Assembly: GCA_963669155.1 (NCBI GenBank) | Contig: OZ022581.1 | Location: 25,690,197-25,754,196, forward strand | Direction of reading: 5' to 3' | DNA from: Arbacia lixula | Taxonomy: Eukaryota > Echinodermata > Echinoidea > Arbacioida > Arbaciidae | Length of the DNA: 64,000 bases | Notes under the pieces: model-generated | The model's database searches: none | What the model saw: the letters and a program-made list of their open reading frames with translations, nothing else | What the model was told of the DNA's origin: nothing | Shown: one piece after another, positions 22,601-30,200 of the stretch | Numbering within the stretch: position 1 is the first letter of the stretch | How the letters are laid out: the number at the start of each line of letters is the position of its first letter | Made by a program: the position numbers and the translations under genes

Positions 22601-22861
22601 ATATTGTAAAATGATAATTGAATGTGCTGTTGATTCTAGGATAAATTTCTGCTTGTTCCCTTTGCATCACTTTTGTTTTCAACATCCTTGTTGACATTCA
22701 TATGTTATTTCTTCTTTGAAACCAATTTCCTTTCCTTGGCTGTTTTGTTCTTCCATCCAGTGGGTAAATTCAAGACGGTGGTGATCTCCTCCTGTAGGCA
22801 AGCCATCAAGGACAACAACATCAGCGCGTTATTCAAGATCATCAAGACTGGCACGTCATGA
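5865..22861 (+). CDS. BBS2: BBS2, BBSome subunit (17 coding exons, complete)
   Basis: Joining 17 exons in phase gives a 719-residue protein with no internal stop, against 721 in human BBS2. It starts [18 protein letters not shown] and ends [10 protein letters not shown]. Conserved BBS2 stretches include [60 protein letters not shown]-free coiled region [86 protein letters not shown] and YMEL.DLNRDL.NGYKIRC. In BBS2 the N-terminal half is a beta-propeller (about 1-320). It is followed by a coiled coil (about 330-358), a GAE domain, a platform domain and a C-terminal helical region. With BBS1, 4, 5, 7, 8, 9 and 18 it forms the BBSome, which moves membrane proteins in and out of cilia. The start has A at -3. 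All introns are GT-AG. Confidence 0.97.
6198..7493. mobile_element. Long-TIR element in BBS2 intron 1
   Basis: The ends share a perfect inverted repeat of 18 bp, TAAAGTTGAATTAAGAAG (6199-6216 and 7475-7492), with TTAA at both outer junctions. Exactly 193 bp inside each end lies a perfect 25-bp inverted repeat containing GTGACGTCACGGACGGG (6391-6415 and 7276-7300). The equal spacing shows one element with about 220-bp diverged TIRs rather than two nested ones. The interior has no recognised transposase, so it is non-autonomous. TTAA junctions would suit a piggyBac-like insertion, but the terminal bases are not a clear piggyBac match. Confidence 0.75.
7714..7935 (+). CDS. BBS2: BBS2 coding exon 2 (residues 40-113)
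   Basis: The acceptor TTTTGTCCAG is followed by [14 protein letters not shown]. The exon ends in VFYKD before donor GTAAGT. It contains the BBS2 signatures SLLSINQKV and [15 protein letters not shown], and both ends are phase 0. Confidence 0.96.
8400..8525 (+). CDS. BBS2: BBS2 coding exon 3 (residues 114-155)
   Basis: The exon encodes [26 protein letters not shown] and NDLFWT. The acceptor is TTTGTCTCAG and the donor GTGAGT; both ends are phase 0. Confidence 0.96.
9011..9151 (+). CDS. BBS2: BBS2 coding exon 4 (residues 156-202)
   Basis: The exon encodes [14 protein letters not shown] and the propeller segment [20 protein letters not shown], ending TETE. The acceptor GGTGATAG has a weak pyrimidine tract. 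The donor is GTGAGT. Confidence 0.95.
9406..9510 (+). CDS. BBS2: BBS2 coding exon 5 (residues 203-237)
   Basis: The exon encodes [24 protein letters not shown] and RYWRIK, closely matching vertebrate BBS2. The donor is GTATGC and the exon is in phase 0. Confidence 0.96.
9553..9906. repeat. 162-bp tandem repeat in BBS2 intron 5
   Basis: The unit beginning CAAAGTTCATTGA.CTTTGACC recurs at 9553, 9716 and 9877 (spacings of 163 and 161 bp). This gives two full copies and the start of a third. Each unit shares ACCAGTCTACCCCCA and GAGAATTGCAT.CTTGGATTTGG. The third copy ends in three TGACCT hexamers spaced by one T (9887-9906). Confidence 0.8.
9996..10070. repeat. Interspersed-repeat end with hairpin
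   Basis: CGGACAGACGTACAGACGGACAACCCGAAAAT leads into an imperfect hairpin. The stem ATGCCTC..GCCAC (10035-10048) pairs with GTGGC.GAGGCAT (10052-10064) across a TTC loop. A diverged relative of this stem occurs at 13205-13231 and at 19753-19779 beside CTGTCTGTCC.CCTG. It is probably the terminus of a short interspersed element family. Confidence 0.6.
10289..10375 (+). CDS. BBS2: BBS2 coding exon 6 (residues 238-266)
   Basis: The exon encodes [29 protein letters not shown] in segments that match the BBS2 propeller (human [26 protein letters not shown]). The acceptor is CTCTGTACAG and the donor GTGAGT. Confidence 0.96.
11300..11435 (+). CDS. BBS2: BBS2 coding exon 7 (residues 267-311, 312 split)
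   Basis: The exon encodes [29 protein letters not shown] and LICCS.EGE. It ends with the first base of codon 312 before donor GTATCG. The acceptor is TTGATGCAG. Confidence 0.96.
12042..12280 (-). mobile_element. LINE 3'-end fragment with 11-bp target duplication
   Basis: On the minus strand the sequence translates to [17 protein letters not shown] then [16 protein letters not shown] and a stop. This is the typical C-terminus of a non-LTR retrotransposon endonuclease/reverse-transcriptase ORF. The 3' end is a (TTGA)n run (plus-strand TCAATCAATCAATCAATCA), as in several LINE clades. An 11-bp direct repeat, TCAGGAAACTT, flanks it (12042-12052 and 12270-12280), so the 5'-truncated insert is 12053-12269. 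The clade is not assigned. Confidence 0.8.
12282..13856 (+). repeat. Duplicated intron-12/exon-13 segment inserted in intron 7
   Basis: 12311-13836 is a near-identical copy of 18128-20391 (minus a later insertion there). It includes the exon-13 splice acceptor and the first 20-odd bases of exon 13. A perfect 23-bp direct repeat (AAATTAAAAAG...GATGTA) borders it at 12282-12304 and 13834-13856. The last three A of the copied segment overlap the repeat. The exon fragment shows that intron 12 is the donor and intron 7 the recipient. The left edge lies 1 bp past the LINE target duplication. Confidence 0.88.
13903..14042 (+). CDS. BBS2: BBS2 coding exon 8 (residues 313-358)
   Basis: The exon completes codon 312 and encodes [16 protein letters not shown], then the coiled-coil segment [18 protein letters not shown] ending NYEENAK. 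The acceptor is CCTGATTCGCAG and the donor GTAAGT. Confidence 0.96.
14195..14660 (+). repeat. Poly-G-rich interspersed block in BBS2 intron 8
   Basis: Five or more G-runs of 8-18 bases occur near 14200, 14390, 14490, 14560 and 14592. Repeated phrases such as GATTTTGGGGAGGTGGGTTTTTTT (14415 and 14503) and GGGGGGACATTTG (14555 and 14649) show internal duplication. The block resembles C-rich DNA at 38.2-38.8 kb in style. On the plus (transcribed-sense) strand it could form G-quadruplexes. Confidence 0.7.
15310..15398 (+). mobile_element. Probable LINE 3' tail with (ATTCA)n
   Basis: GAATTTCCATGAATGGACAATAAA precedes four ATTCA units (15377-15398). An AATAAA-like signal followed by a short tandem repeat is typical of a non-LTR retrotransposon 3' end. 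It stops about 20 bp before the exon-9 acceptor, so it supplies most of that intron's branch-site region. A similar (ATTCA)n run follows a T-run and G-run at 15733-15796. Confidence 0.5.
15421..15543 (+). CDS. BBS2: BBS2 coding exon 9 (residues 359-399)
   Basis: The exon encodes a variable linker ([18 protein letters not shown]) and then the conserved [15 protein letters not shown]. It ends SEKSS before donor GTGAGC. The acceptor is CGTCTGTGCAG. Confidence 0.94.
15733..15796 (+). repeat. T-run, G-run and (ATTCA)n junction
   Basis: About 27 T are followed directly by G7 and then ATTCAATCC(AATTC)n. This looks like a second retroposon tail in intron 9. Confidence 0.5.
16260..16357 (+). CDS. BBS2: BBS2 coding exon 10 (residues 400-431, 432 split)
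   Basis: The exon encodes [20 protein letters not shown] and [12 protein letters not shown], plus two bases of Ile432. The donor is GTAAGC. This is the start of the GAE-like region. Confidence 0.96.
16656..16685 (+). repeat. (CT)n microsatellite in intron 10
   Basis: A pure CT run of about 15 units lies inside a wider pyrimidine-rich tract (16500-16730). Confidence 0.9.
16957..17064 (+). CDS. BBS2: BBS2 coding exon 11 (residues 433-467, 468 split)
   Basis: The exon encodes [20 protein letters not shown] and [16 protein letters not shown] 12-T tract precedes the acceptor GCAG and the donor is GTAAGG. Confidence 0.96.
17756..17882 (+). CDS. BBS2: BBS2 coding exon 12 (residues 469-510)
   Basis: The exon encodes [20 protein letters not shown] then [15 protein letters not shown]-rich tract precedes TACAG and the donor is GTGAGC. 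Confidence 0.96.
18128..20391 (+). repeat. Source copy of the duplicated segment (intron 12 to exon 13)
   Basis: This is the parent of the segment at 12311-13836. Shared landmarks are CCATCCATATTTGCTTTG at the left edge, the CAGGCAGCAGTGTGTAGG site, GTATGTCCGGATCGCG, and the TCTTTGCAG acceptor at the right. The two copies differ by scattered substitutions and by one 725-bp insertion plus its 7-bp site duplication here. After removing these, lengths agree closely (1526 against 1532 bp). Confidence 0.88.
18595..19319. mobile_element. hAT-like non-autonomous element, 725 bp
   Basis: The TIRs are a perfect 16 bp, CAGGGATGTGTTAGGA, at 18595-18610 and its reverse complement at 19304-19319. A 7-bp direct repeat, GTGTAGG, flanks it (18588-18594 and 19320-19326). 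The paralogous segment at 12.77 kb preserves the empty site with one GTGTAGG. Both arms also share a subterminal CCCATGCG.GGCACCG motif. CAGGG termini suggest hAT, where 8 bp is usual, so one base may have been lost. No transposase is encoded. Confidence 0.85.
20370..20498 (+). CDS. BBS2: BBS2 coding exon 13 (residues 511-553)
   Basis: The exon encodes [29 protein letters not shown] and QMQSSGQ (human VVWLGQNFLLPED). The acceptor is TCTTTGCAG and the donor GTAAAA. Its first bases also occur in intron 7. Confidence 0.95.
20769..20906 (+). CDS. BBS2: BBS2 coding exon 14 (residues 554-599)
   Basis: The exon encodes [20 protein letters not shown] and [14 protein letters not shown], ending LKNLLVK. 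The donor GTCAAC is weak but the phase and the human match (LVK then VDEYH) fix it. Confidence 0.94.
21426..21538 (+). CDS. BBS2: BBS2 coding exon 15 (residues 600-636, 637 split)
   Basis: The exon encodes [20 protein letters not shown] and [17 protein letters not shown], with codon 637 split AT/G. The donor is GTAAGT. Confidence 0.96.
21752..21900 (+). CDS. BBS2: BBS2 coding exon 16 (residues 638-686, 687 split)
   Basis: The exon encodes [32 protein letters not shown] and [12 protein letters not shown], one of the most conserved BBS2 regions. The acceptor is ATTGATTCAG and the donor GTAGGT. Confidence 0.96.
22195..22228 (+). repeat. T-run followed by G-run in intron 16
   Basis: About 24 T run directly into G9, the same T-to-G arrangement as at 15733 in intron 9. 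Confidence 0.7.
22761..22861 (+). CDS. BBS2: BBS2 coding exon 17 (residues 688-719 and stop)
   Basis: The exon encodes [19 protein letters not shown] and [13 protein letters not shown], then TGA at 22859-22861. The acceptor is CTTCCATCCAG. The last 25 bases resemble the unit of the minisatellite that follows. Confidence 0.95.
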
Positions 22862-23690
22862 TCCAGTCTCAGTCACACAAGCATTCAGAGAACTTTCACT
22901 GGTGAAGATGTCAGATCATCACGACTCATGTTGTGATCCAGTCTCAGTCACACAAGTATTTAGAGAACTTTCACTGGTGATGAAGATGTCAGATCATCAA
23001 GACTGTGATGTTGTGATCCAGTCTCAGTCACACAAGCATTCAGAAAACTTTCACTGGTGATGAAGATGTCAGATCATCAAGACTCATGTTGTGAACCAGT
23101 CTCAGTAACACAAGCATTTAGAGAACTTTCACTCGTGATTAAGATGTCAGATCATCAAGACTCATGTTGTGATCCAGTCTCAATCACACAAGCATTTAGA
23201 GAACTTTCACTGGTGATGAAGATGTCAGATCATCAAGACTCATGTTGTGATCCAGTCTCAGTCACACAAGCATTCAGAAAACTTTCACTGGTGATGAAGA
23301 TGTCAGATCATCAAGACTCATGTTGTGAACCAGTCTCAGTAACACAAGCATTTAGAGAACTTTCACTCGTGATTAAGATGTCAGATCATCAAGACTCATG
23401 TTGTGATCCAGTCTCAATCACACACGCATTTAGAGAACTTTCACTGGTGATGAAGATGTCAGATCATCAAGACTGTCATGTTGTGATCCAGTCTCAGTCA
23501 CACAAGCATTTAGAAAACTTTCACTGGTGGTGAAGATGTCAGATCATCAGGACTGTCATGTCGTGATCCAGTCTCAGTCACACAAGCATTTAGAGAACTT
23601 TCACTGGTGATGAAGATGGCAGATCATCAAGACTGTCATGCTGTGATCCAGTCTCAATCACACAAGCATTTAGAGAGCTTTCACTGGTGG
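22837..23690 (+). repeat. 78-bp minisatellite starting at the BBS2 stop codon
   Basis: Eleven units can be counted by CTTTCACT at 22893, 22968, 23048, 23126, 23204, 23282, 23360, 23438, 23518, 23598 and 23678. The spacing is 75-80 bp and exactly 78 for six consecutive intervals. Variants at positions such as GAACC/GATCC and TCAGT/TCAAT recur every third unit, giving a 234-bp higher-order period. The first unit includes the last BBS2 codons (GATCATCAAGACT). Because 78 is a multiple of three, a 158-codon frame with a 26-residue repeat (MSDHQDSCC...FRELSLV) stays open at 23057-23533. It lies in the presumed 3' UTR. Confidence 0.92.
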
Positions 23691-23699
23691 ACGATGAAG

Positions 23700-26429
23700 G
23701 ATGATGGACTCATATTTCTGGGACTTTGTCCATTCAGAAATTGAATGTTTGTGCATTTAGACGGGCCACAGTGGACAGTTGCACCATCATGTTAGTCAAG
23801 ATGATCGACAGTAGTGTCCTTACATTTCTTATACTTCTGTGATGGTGTTTATTGCAGATTTGGAATTACCCGTGTGATCTTGATCGATAAAATGATGAAA
23901 TCTGATGAAAGGAGCTGATTTAAGCCGCTTCTGAGATGTTGTGATATGTCTGCCCCCACTGCCGACTTGGTGTACCCATCTTGGAACTGGAGCTGCTTTG
24001 TTCTAACAAAATCTTGCATCTGTGCTTGATAAAATGGGAGTAGACTGTAGAAGTGTGTCAAGTCATACCTAGTCCTTAGTCCTCTCCAAAATAGGTAGAC
24101 AATGCTTTCTATTCATGCCATACAAATGGAGAATGCAGGAGGGAGGAGTGTGACATTTTTTTATGCACAATTAGCGTTTATGTGCTAGTCAGTACTAACC
24201 GTGCATTAATCAATGCTGTAGAATAGTACAAATCTGTCTATAAAGAAAACAGAAATAGCAGGCTATTATGGTTAGGTGTTCCAGTAAGGCAGTTGCAATA
24301 ACATGCACATTTCTGTGAAGGGACTCAAACTAGGTGGCCTTTACAGACAGGTGGTCTTTATAGGCTGGTTTCACTGTATGTATATAATCATAATCATCCC
24401 CATTACCCCTGTTGGAGGTGGGACCTTGTAATTTATTGATATTGTCCGTCCATTATTTATGCCACTGTGAATGCTTCAGAACAGGCATGACTGCCGTTAT
24501 TGCAGAGCCTATTAAAGTGATTAAATCACAAATCCTCAAAATGTTCGGGCCGAACATTTTGAGGATTTAATCATTAATCATTAATTACTCCATATGTGGA
24601 TCATTTGAGGGCAAATAACTTTCAGCAAGCTTCTGAAATAGACAATACATGAATTTAAGACCATTGGCAAGAAGATTGCTAACAATGACATTTTGAAGGC
24701 TTTTTTGCCTTCCCAGTACAGTATATGCACTTTAACTCTCTCATTACCGTAGAGATGTGTAATACCTAAGTCAATGAGCTTCTCCTGACGTGGTTCTGAG
24801 AGTTAATGATACATGTATGCACACTAGACTCTTGTTATAACAAGGTGCTTGGGGCACAATTTCTTTGTTACCATGAAATGTTTGTTGGTTTAGTTCTTCA
24901 CTTCAATTGCATGACAGGCATGAGACAGCAACAAAAGACAGCTGTGTATACTTGTAATTAGTCTTACGGCTGCCGCAGACGACCCATTCTGATTAGTCGC
25001 ATGACTCTGCGACTGTCTGAATCACAGGACCTGGTCAGGTGATGTCACCTGTCACCCTTACAACAGCGAAATTGTGTTGTTTGAGATGGTCGGTAAGAAT
25101 CACCTTCATCCAAGACCCTCTGGTCTTGTTCTGCAGCACAACAGAAAACAACCAAATCATATTCATGATCAGGAATTACATGATGGGACATTGAATATTG
25201 GGCTAGACATGGTCAAGGTTAAAGGTTAAGTCAGGATTTCATCACATCAACAATTTACTGATTAGAACTAGAAATGCAAGATTAATCACGGAAATGTAAC
25301 TGTTACAACCACTCTGTCACAATAGCCCAAGAATCAAATTATATTTGATCAACCTACAGGGATAAGTTATGAGAGTGCAATCGAGTGATGAATCTTTGGT
25401 CCTACTTCACCGATTTGTCTATCTGTTTTTTACATTTGTGTACATAAAAATGCGGTCATACCATTCAACTGCGTTCAGCCAAATTATCATTTTTTGTTTC
25501 ATTCAAATCATTTGAGTAATTAAATTACTGGTATCCTTTCAATGTGTGGTCCTTGCTTTAGCGTTCAGACAATGTAAAAAACACTTGGAAGCAGAATTGT
25601 ATGTGAATGCATAATTGTGAGATTTCTATCATTTTTACAGAATTCTGTTAAGGTATTCAGAAAAACCACGATGTTGTGCAGCTACCAAAAGCCAGTTACT
25701 GGCACATGTATTTGTTTGGCAATTTGCATACCAGTAAACTTATATTGTCCCATGCAATAGTGGCATTGTCATGGCTGGAAATCTATTATTACAGTGAGGA
25801 TTTTTGTAAATGCATGCATGTACTTGCATCATGATGTTGCATTAAATAGGTTTGCAATGTAGTGATAGTACCTGTACTTCTGTGGTTCACAAGTACTTCT
25901 TCTTCTTTGGTGTGTTTTTATATAAAATGCAATCTCTCTTTGAATAGCAATTGTACATATATGAGCGTGTGCAAATAGTCTATTCTGAAAAATATATATT
26001 GTGAATAACCAAGAGAAAGAAATGTGTACTTTGTATTTGTATGTGTACAATGTTTATTCTATTTTTCAGGTAAATTGGAGCCATTTCTTAAGTTTCATAA
26101 GATATGTATAGATGCATATTGATGCTGGTTTTGAAAATGTTCATGACCCGTTTCTATCATAATGTGCAATCTTTAAGTGAACAACACAATTGCATTTTTT
26201 TTTTCATCCATAAGAATATTTCTCTCAAGATATTTGATATACATAATGACTTTGATGCAGTGTATCTCCTAATTTTTATTGTTTAACGCAACATATAGAA
26301 AGTAGCTTTGGTTCTGATCTCAATTTATTGCTTGCCATTACCAACCCCTCTTCTAATGCACATACACACATACACGACTTTCTACTCCAAACAAGGACAC
26401 ACTTTCACTTTTTATGAAATACAAAATAC
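23700..26429 (+). other. Presumed BBS2 3' UTR and intergenic DNA
   Basis: No exon is recognised. Possible poly(A) signals for a short BBS2 transcript include ATTAAA near 24511 and 25841. If none is used, the 3' UTR could reach the AATAAA at 26430. A strong palindrome lies at 24530. Confidence 0.4.
24530..24568. repeat. Perfect 19-bp-arm palindrome
   Basis: The arms AAATCCTCAAAATGTTCGG and CCGAACATTTTGAGGATTT are exact complements around a single G. An AT-rich continuation (GATTAAAT / ATTTAATC-like) extends imperfectly. In RNA it would be a very stable hairpin; as DNA it may be the closed core of a foldback element. Confidence 0.9.
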
Positions 26430-26445
26430 AATAAACTCCTTTATT
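26430..26445. terminator. Facing poly(A) signals of convergent genes
   Basis: AATAAA on the plus strand (26430-26435) and AATAAA on the minus strand (plus TTTATT, 26440-26445) lie 4 bp apart. The minus signal would end RAD52 about 730 bp after its stop. The plus signal could end a long BBS2 3' UTR. Cleavage sites are inferred, not seen. Confidence 0.45.
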
Positions 26446-26914
26446 ATAGAACTGTAAAACTGTACATACATGTGCACAACTCTGATTAGACCATGATTTC
26501 AATGAATAAATACTGGTTCCACTTCACAAGGCATACCACTCGAAGGCTCAGAAAACAAGAACATTCCATTAAAATTTTTGCCTGTTAATTGCAAAAAATC
26601 AGTATTGTAACGAAAACCTTCATTCCAAAATACTGAGAATTGATATAAGTTGGCAGCTCTGGGTGTGGTATTACCGCTAGGTTCTTTCAATATGGATGGT
26701 AGCTTATTCTGCCTTTCCATCGTCATTTCCTTTTGTGTCATTCAATGTTAGCCCCCATCGGTTTATAAATAAGGTGTCCCCATGCAAGATTTCCAATGAT
26801 TTTCTCTCATTTCACCCATAGTCCAGGTATTAATTTCCATCAGAATGATAATCCACTGAACTAGGAATGAGGAATCAAGAAATATTCCACAGATTTCAAT
26901 AGCATTTCCACTTT

Positions 26915-27178
26915 TGCCTTACAGTACCAGTCCTATCTACTGGAATAGTTCAACTGCTTTGGCTGTCCATGAGATATCTAACATCACTCCAAGGCTGCTT
27001 TCACATACTTTTCAGTACTAATGCCAGTCCCACCTGCAGGAAGAGTTCTGTTGATTTGGCTGTCCATGAGAAGTCTAACATAATGCCTTGGATGCTTTCA
27101 CACACTTTTCAGTGCCAGTACCAATCTCATGTGCTGAAATAGTTCTGCTAACTTGGCTGTCCATGGATACTTTCACAT
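26915..27178. repeat. 97-bp tandem repeat starting at the RAD52 stop codon
   Basis: The core TGGCTGTCCATG recurs at 26960, 27057 and 27154, a period of exactly 97 bp, with about 2.7 copies. Other shared phrases are GCTTTCACA.ACTTTTCAGT and CCAGTCC.A.CTGC. Read on the minus strand, the RAD52 stop context TGTGAAAG.ATCCA is itself part of the unit and recurs at each boundary. Confidence 0.85.
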
Positions 27179-27219
27179 AGTGTCTGTTCTCCTTCGTTTT
27201 AAGGCAGCTGCATCTCCAT
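27173..27219 (-). CDS. RAD52: RAD52 coding exon 12 (residues 688-701 and stop)
   Basis: The acceptor CTTATTTTCAG is followed by [14 protein letters not shown] and TGA. The KRRR patch corresponds in position to the C-terminal nuclear localisation signal of vertebrate RAD52. The phase matches exon 11 (split Asp687). Confidence 0.8.
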
Positions 27220-30200
27220 CTGAAAATAAGAAATGTAAACACATACTTCTTGATCAGTGAAATACAACAGCAGATTATTTTCAGTATCAAAACAGAAATT
27301 CACACTTTGCAAATGCAGACTGAATTTCTTCTACACAGTGAGCAACCAATTCTCCAACCACATAGGATCAGTACATTTTACTCTAATATGAACATGGAAG
27401 TTGTTGAGAATGAAGGGGAACCACATTCTAACATCCCTGATTGCTCATATGTCCTTGTAATCAACAAGCCTCTCACTCCCGCAGTGATTCTCCGTAAAAA
27501 ATGCATTGAACATGCATGTCACCAGTGACAGACTTGGTCATTGACAGTGGCGCATTCTGTTAAATAGCTAAATCATATTTAATGTCCTATTTATAAGATA
27601 TATGTGAGCAACAAACTACCTTTCATATACCAGGGCCCTGTTGCATAAAACTTACCATTGATGGTAACTCTGCCAGCGATGGTAACCACCATGGTAACAT
27701 CGCTCGATAGCCAATCAAAAGCAAGGTTTCCATAGAAGTTGCTATTGATGGCAAAGTTACCATCAATGGTAAGTTTTATGCAACGGGACCCAGGTATCCC
27801 TTATGTCATGAGGATCAAAGTGTGACTTACCAGGATAATGGCGAGTTCCACCAGACCGTGTGATGACTCGACTTCCAGAGGTGTTCTCCTTTCCCCTCCC
27901 ACTGCCCCCCTGCAGCGGCTGATTGGGTTGGAAAGCTCCCTTCACAACTCCTCCTCCTCCTCCTCCTCCCTGCTGGAACACCCCATGCCCCTTGTTGGTT
28001 CCTGGACCCCCCTGGTTGTAGCCCCTCATAGAGGCACCATGTGGGACAGCAGGTCCCATTTGCCCCCGTTGGTTGGGCACCGCCCTTGAAGATCCAGCCA
28101 CGCCATGAGGCATTGGTCTCTGCCCTGATTGCTGGGCTGGGTTGCTGACCACCGCATCCCGACCCCCGGGTCCTGCTCCTTGGAGACCCTGCTGGTTGCT
28201 GGAGCCTTTCCGCTGCTCCCCCAGGACCCTCATGGGACTGGCAGATTTGCGAGTGTTCCCAGCCGAGGACCTCCTCAGGCTGGAGGGACTCTGGGCACGG
28301 AGCGTACCACCGGGAGGAAGGACTGCAGACGGCGCCGACTCCACTCCAGGCCCTCCCCCTCCCCCTCCTCCTCCTCCTCCCCCTGTCTCCTCATCTGGTT
28401 CTGCTGCATCCAGGAAGGACATATGTGCCCAAAATGCTGGGTCATCTGCAATTCATGAGAAACAGTTCCATCAATTCAGGATATGCCATATCAAGCACAA
28501 GCATTCAAACGCAATTTAGTATCACTGATACGAAGACCATTACGATTGGATAGTGTACATCCTCGTCTCAAAAGCAAAGCAACCTGTACATGCAGTCAAC
28601 ATATCCTCTGAGATCACCCCTTTCTGTCTCACTTGAACTAAAATTCTATTTCTATACTTACGCAATTTAATTTTTAATTACATTTATTTAATTCTACATA
28701 AAAACATTACACTACACTACAGGCTGAACCAGTGAAAAGTAGAAGCTAATCATGGTTGATTTGGACTCAATATCTTCCATGTTCTTACTAGGTACATCAA
28801 AATTAATACTTTCTGCACTATTCTATCAATCAGGCATGTGCTTCCAATTTCTAACTTCACATTAGCTTTGATTACAGATGCATGCATCTGTAATCCAAGA
28901 TAATGTAAAGTTAGAAATTGCCCCATATTCAAAGTTTGAACCCAGAAAACGCCTGTTGGATGGACGGTCCCAGACGTAAATAATAATTTTGGATGATTTA
29001 AAAAGTTTATTCTCTTCTCTTTCTCACACTTAACTATAAATATCTATCAATCTATTCTTTCATTTACCTTCAGCTAACAAAAGATCATCATCTTCAGTTG
29101 TAGCTGCCGTGGTGGTTGTGGTGGCAGTGGTCGTGGTAGGGACTGTTGTTGCAGTGGTAGTAGTCCCCTGGCCAGCCAGGATCACCGTGTCCAGAGGGGT
29201 GGAGGTGGCCAGTGGACATGCAATGTCTGGGGAAGGAAGAGAGGAGGAAAAAAGGGTGCAGGTGGAAGTGGTAAAAGGAGTGATAGCAATGTACAAAGAA
29301 ATAAGGAAGGATATTAAAGATTAATGAAGAAAGTAAGTTAACATAAAGGGTTAGATAGAAACAGAAAATGAAAGATACAAAATGAAAGAAACACCAAATG
29401 AAGGCAAAGAGGATGAGGGCAGAAAGGAAAATAGCAATAGGAAAGACAAGAAAGGAAGGGAAAAACACAAACAGGTAGCCCCCCCTCCCCCCCTCAAAAA
29501 AACAAATATTGAGAGTTGCCTGCAATGAAATTCTTGTCAGTCCTTACCATCAAGATCCATGTTATGGATAGGCTCCATATCTCCCTGTTGTGGTGGACAC
29601 ATCACTTCAGTTGCACCACATTCCTTTTGAAGCAACAGATGGGGCAAAACAAATTTAAGAGGGAGAAGATAAAGAGAATGATAGGGGCAAAGGACATGAG
29701 AGATAAAAATCAATTTGTTTGTTTCAATGAAAAGAAGTCTCTCTCCATAAAGGTGTACAATTCATACAGAATAAAAACCAAGTATAAACAGGCACCTATA
29801 TGAATTAATCATTTGAAACATGAATGTAAATTATCAATGCAAGCAAAATGATAGACAGGGTCTCTTCTGGATCATGCAATCATCTGGCTCATAATGCGTA
29901 CATTCTGGTGTACATTTTCATGATGAAGGTTTGGTCTTCAATAATGACAACTCAGGTAACTGATATTAACTTGGAGATACAATCAGGATGTAAAAGTAGT
30001 ATACCGTTGTATTTTTGGGCAGTATGAAAAGGAAAGGGTGTCTTACAGAGGCATGGGTTGTAGTGCCTTGGACCTGCTGTTGCTTGCGCTTCATCTGCTC
30101 CCTGAATGCTTGTTGTTTCTGCTGCTGCCTCAGCTTACGAAGCCGTAACTGATCATCGATAGAATGATTGCTGCCCTCTGGTGTTGTACTTCTGCAAGAG

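Noticed and set aside
26499-26741. An 80-codon minus-strand frame after RAD52
   Set aside because: It lies in the presumed RAD52 3' UTR, with no splice link and no recognised domain.
27838-28519. Plus-strand frames opposite RAD52 exon 11
   Set aside because: They are antisense shadows of the Gly/Pro-rich exon. The minus strand has matching splice sites and phases on both sides.
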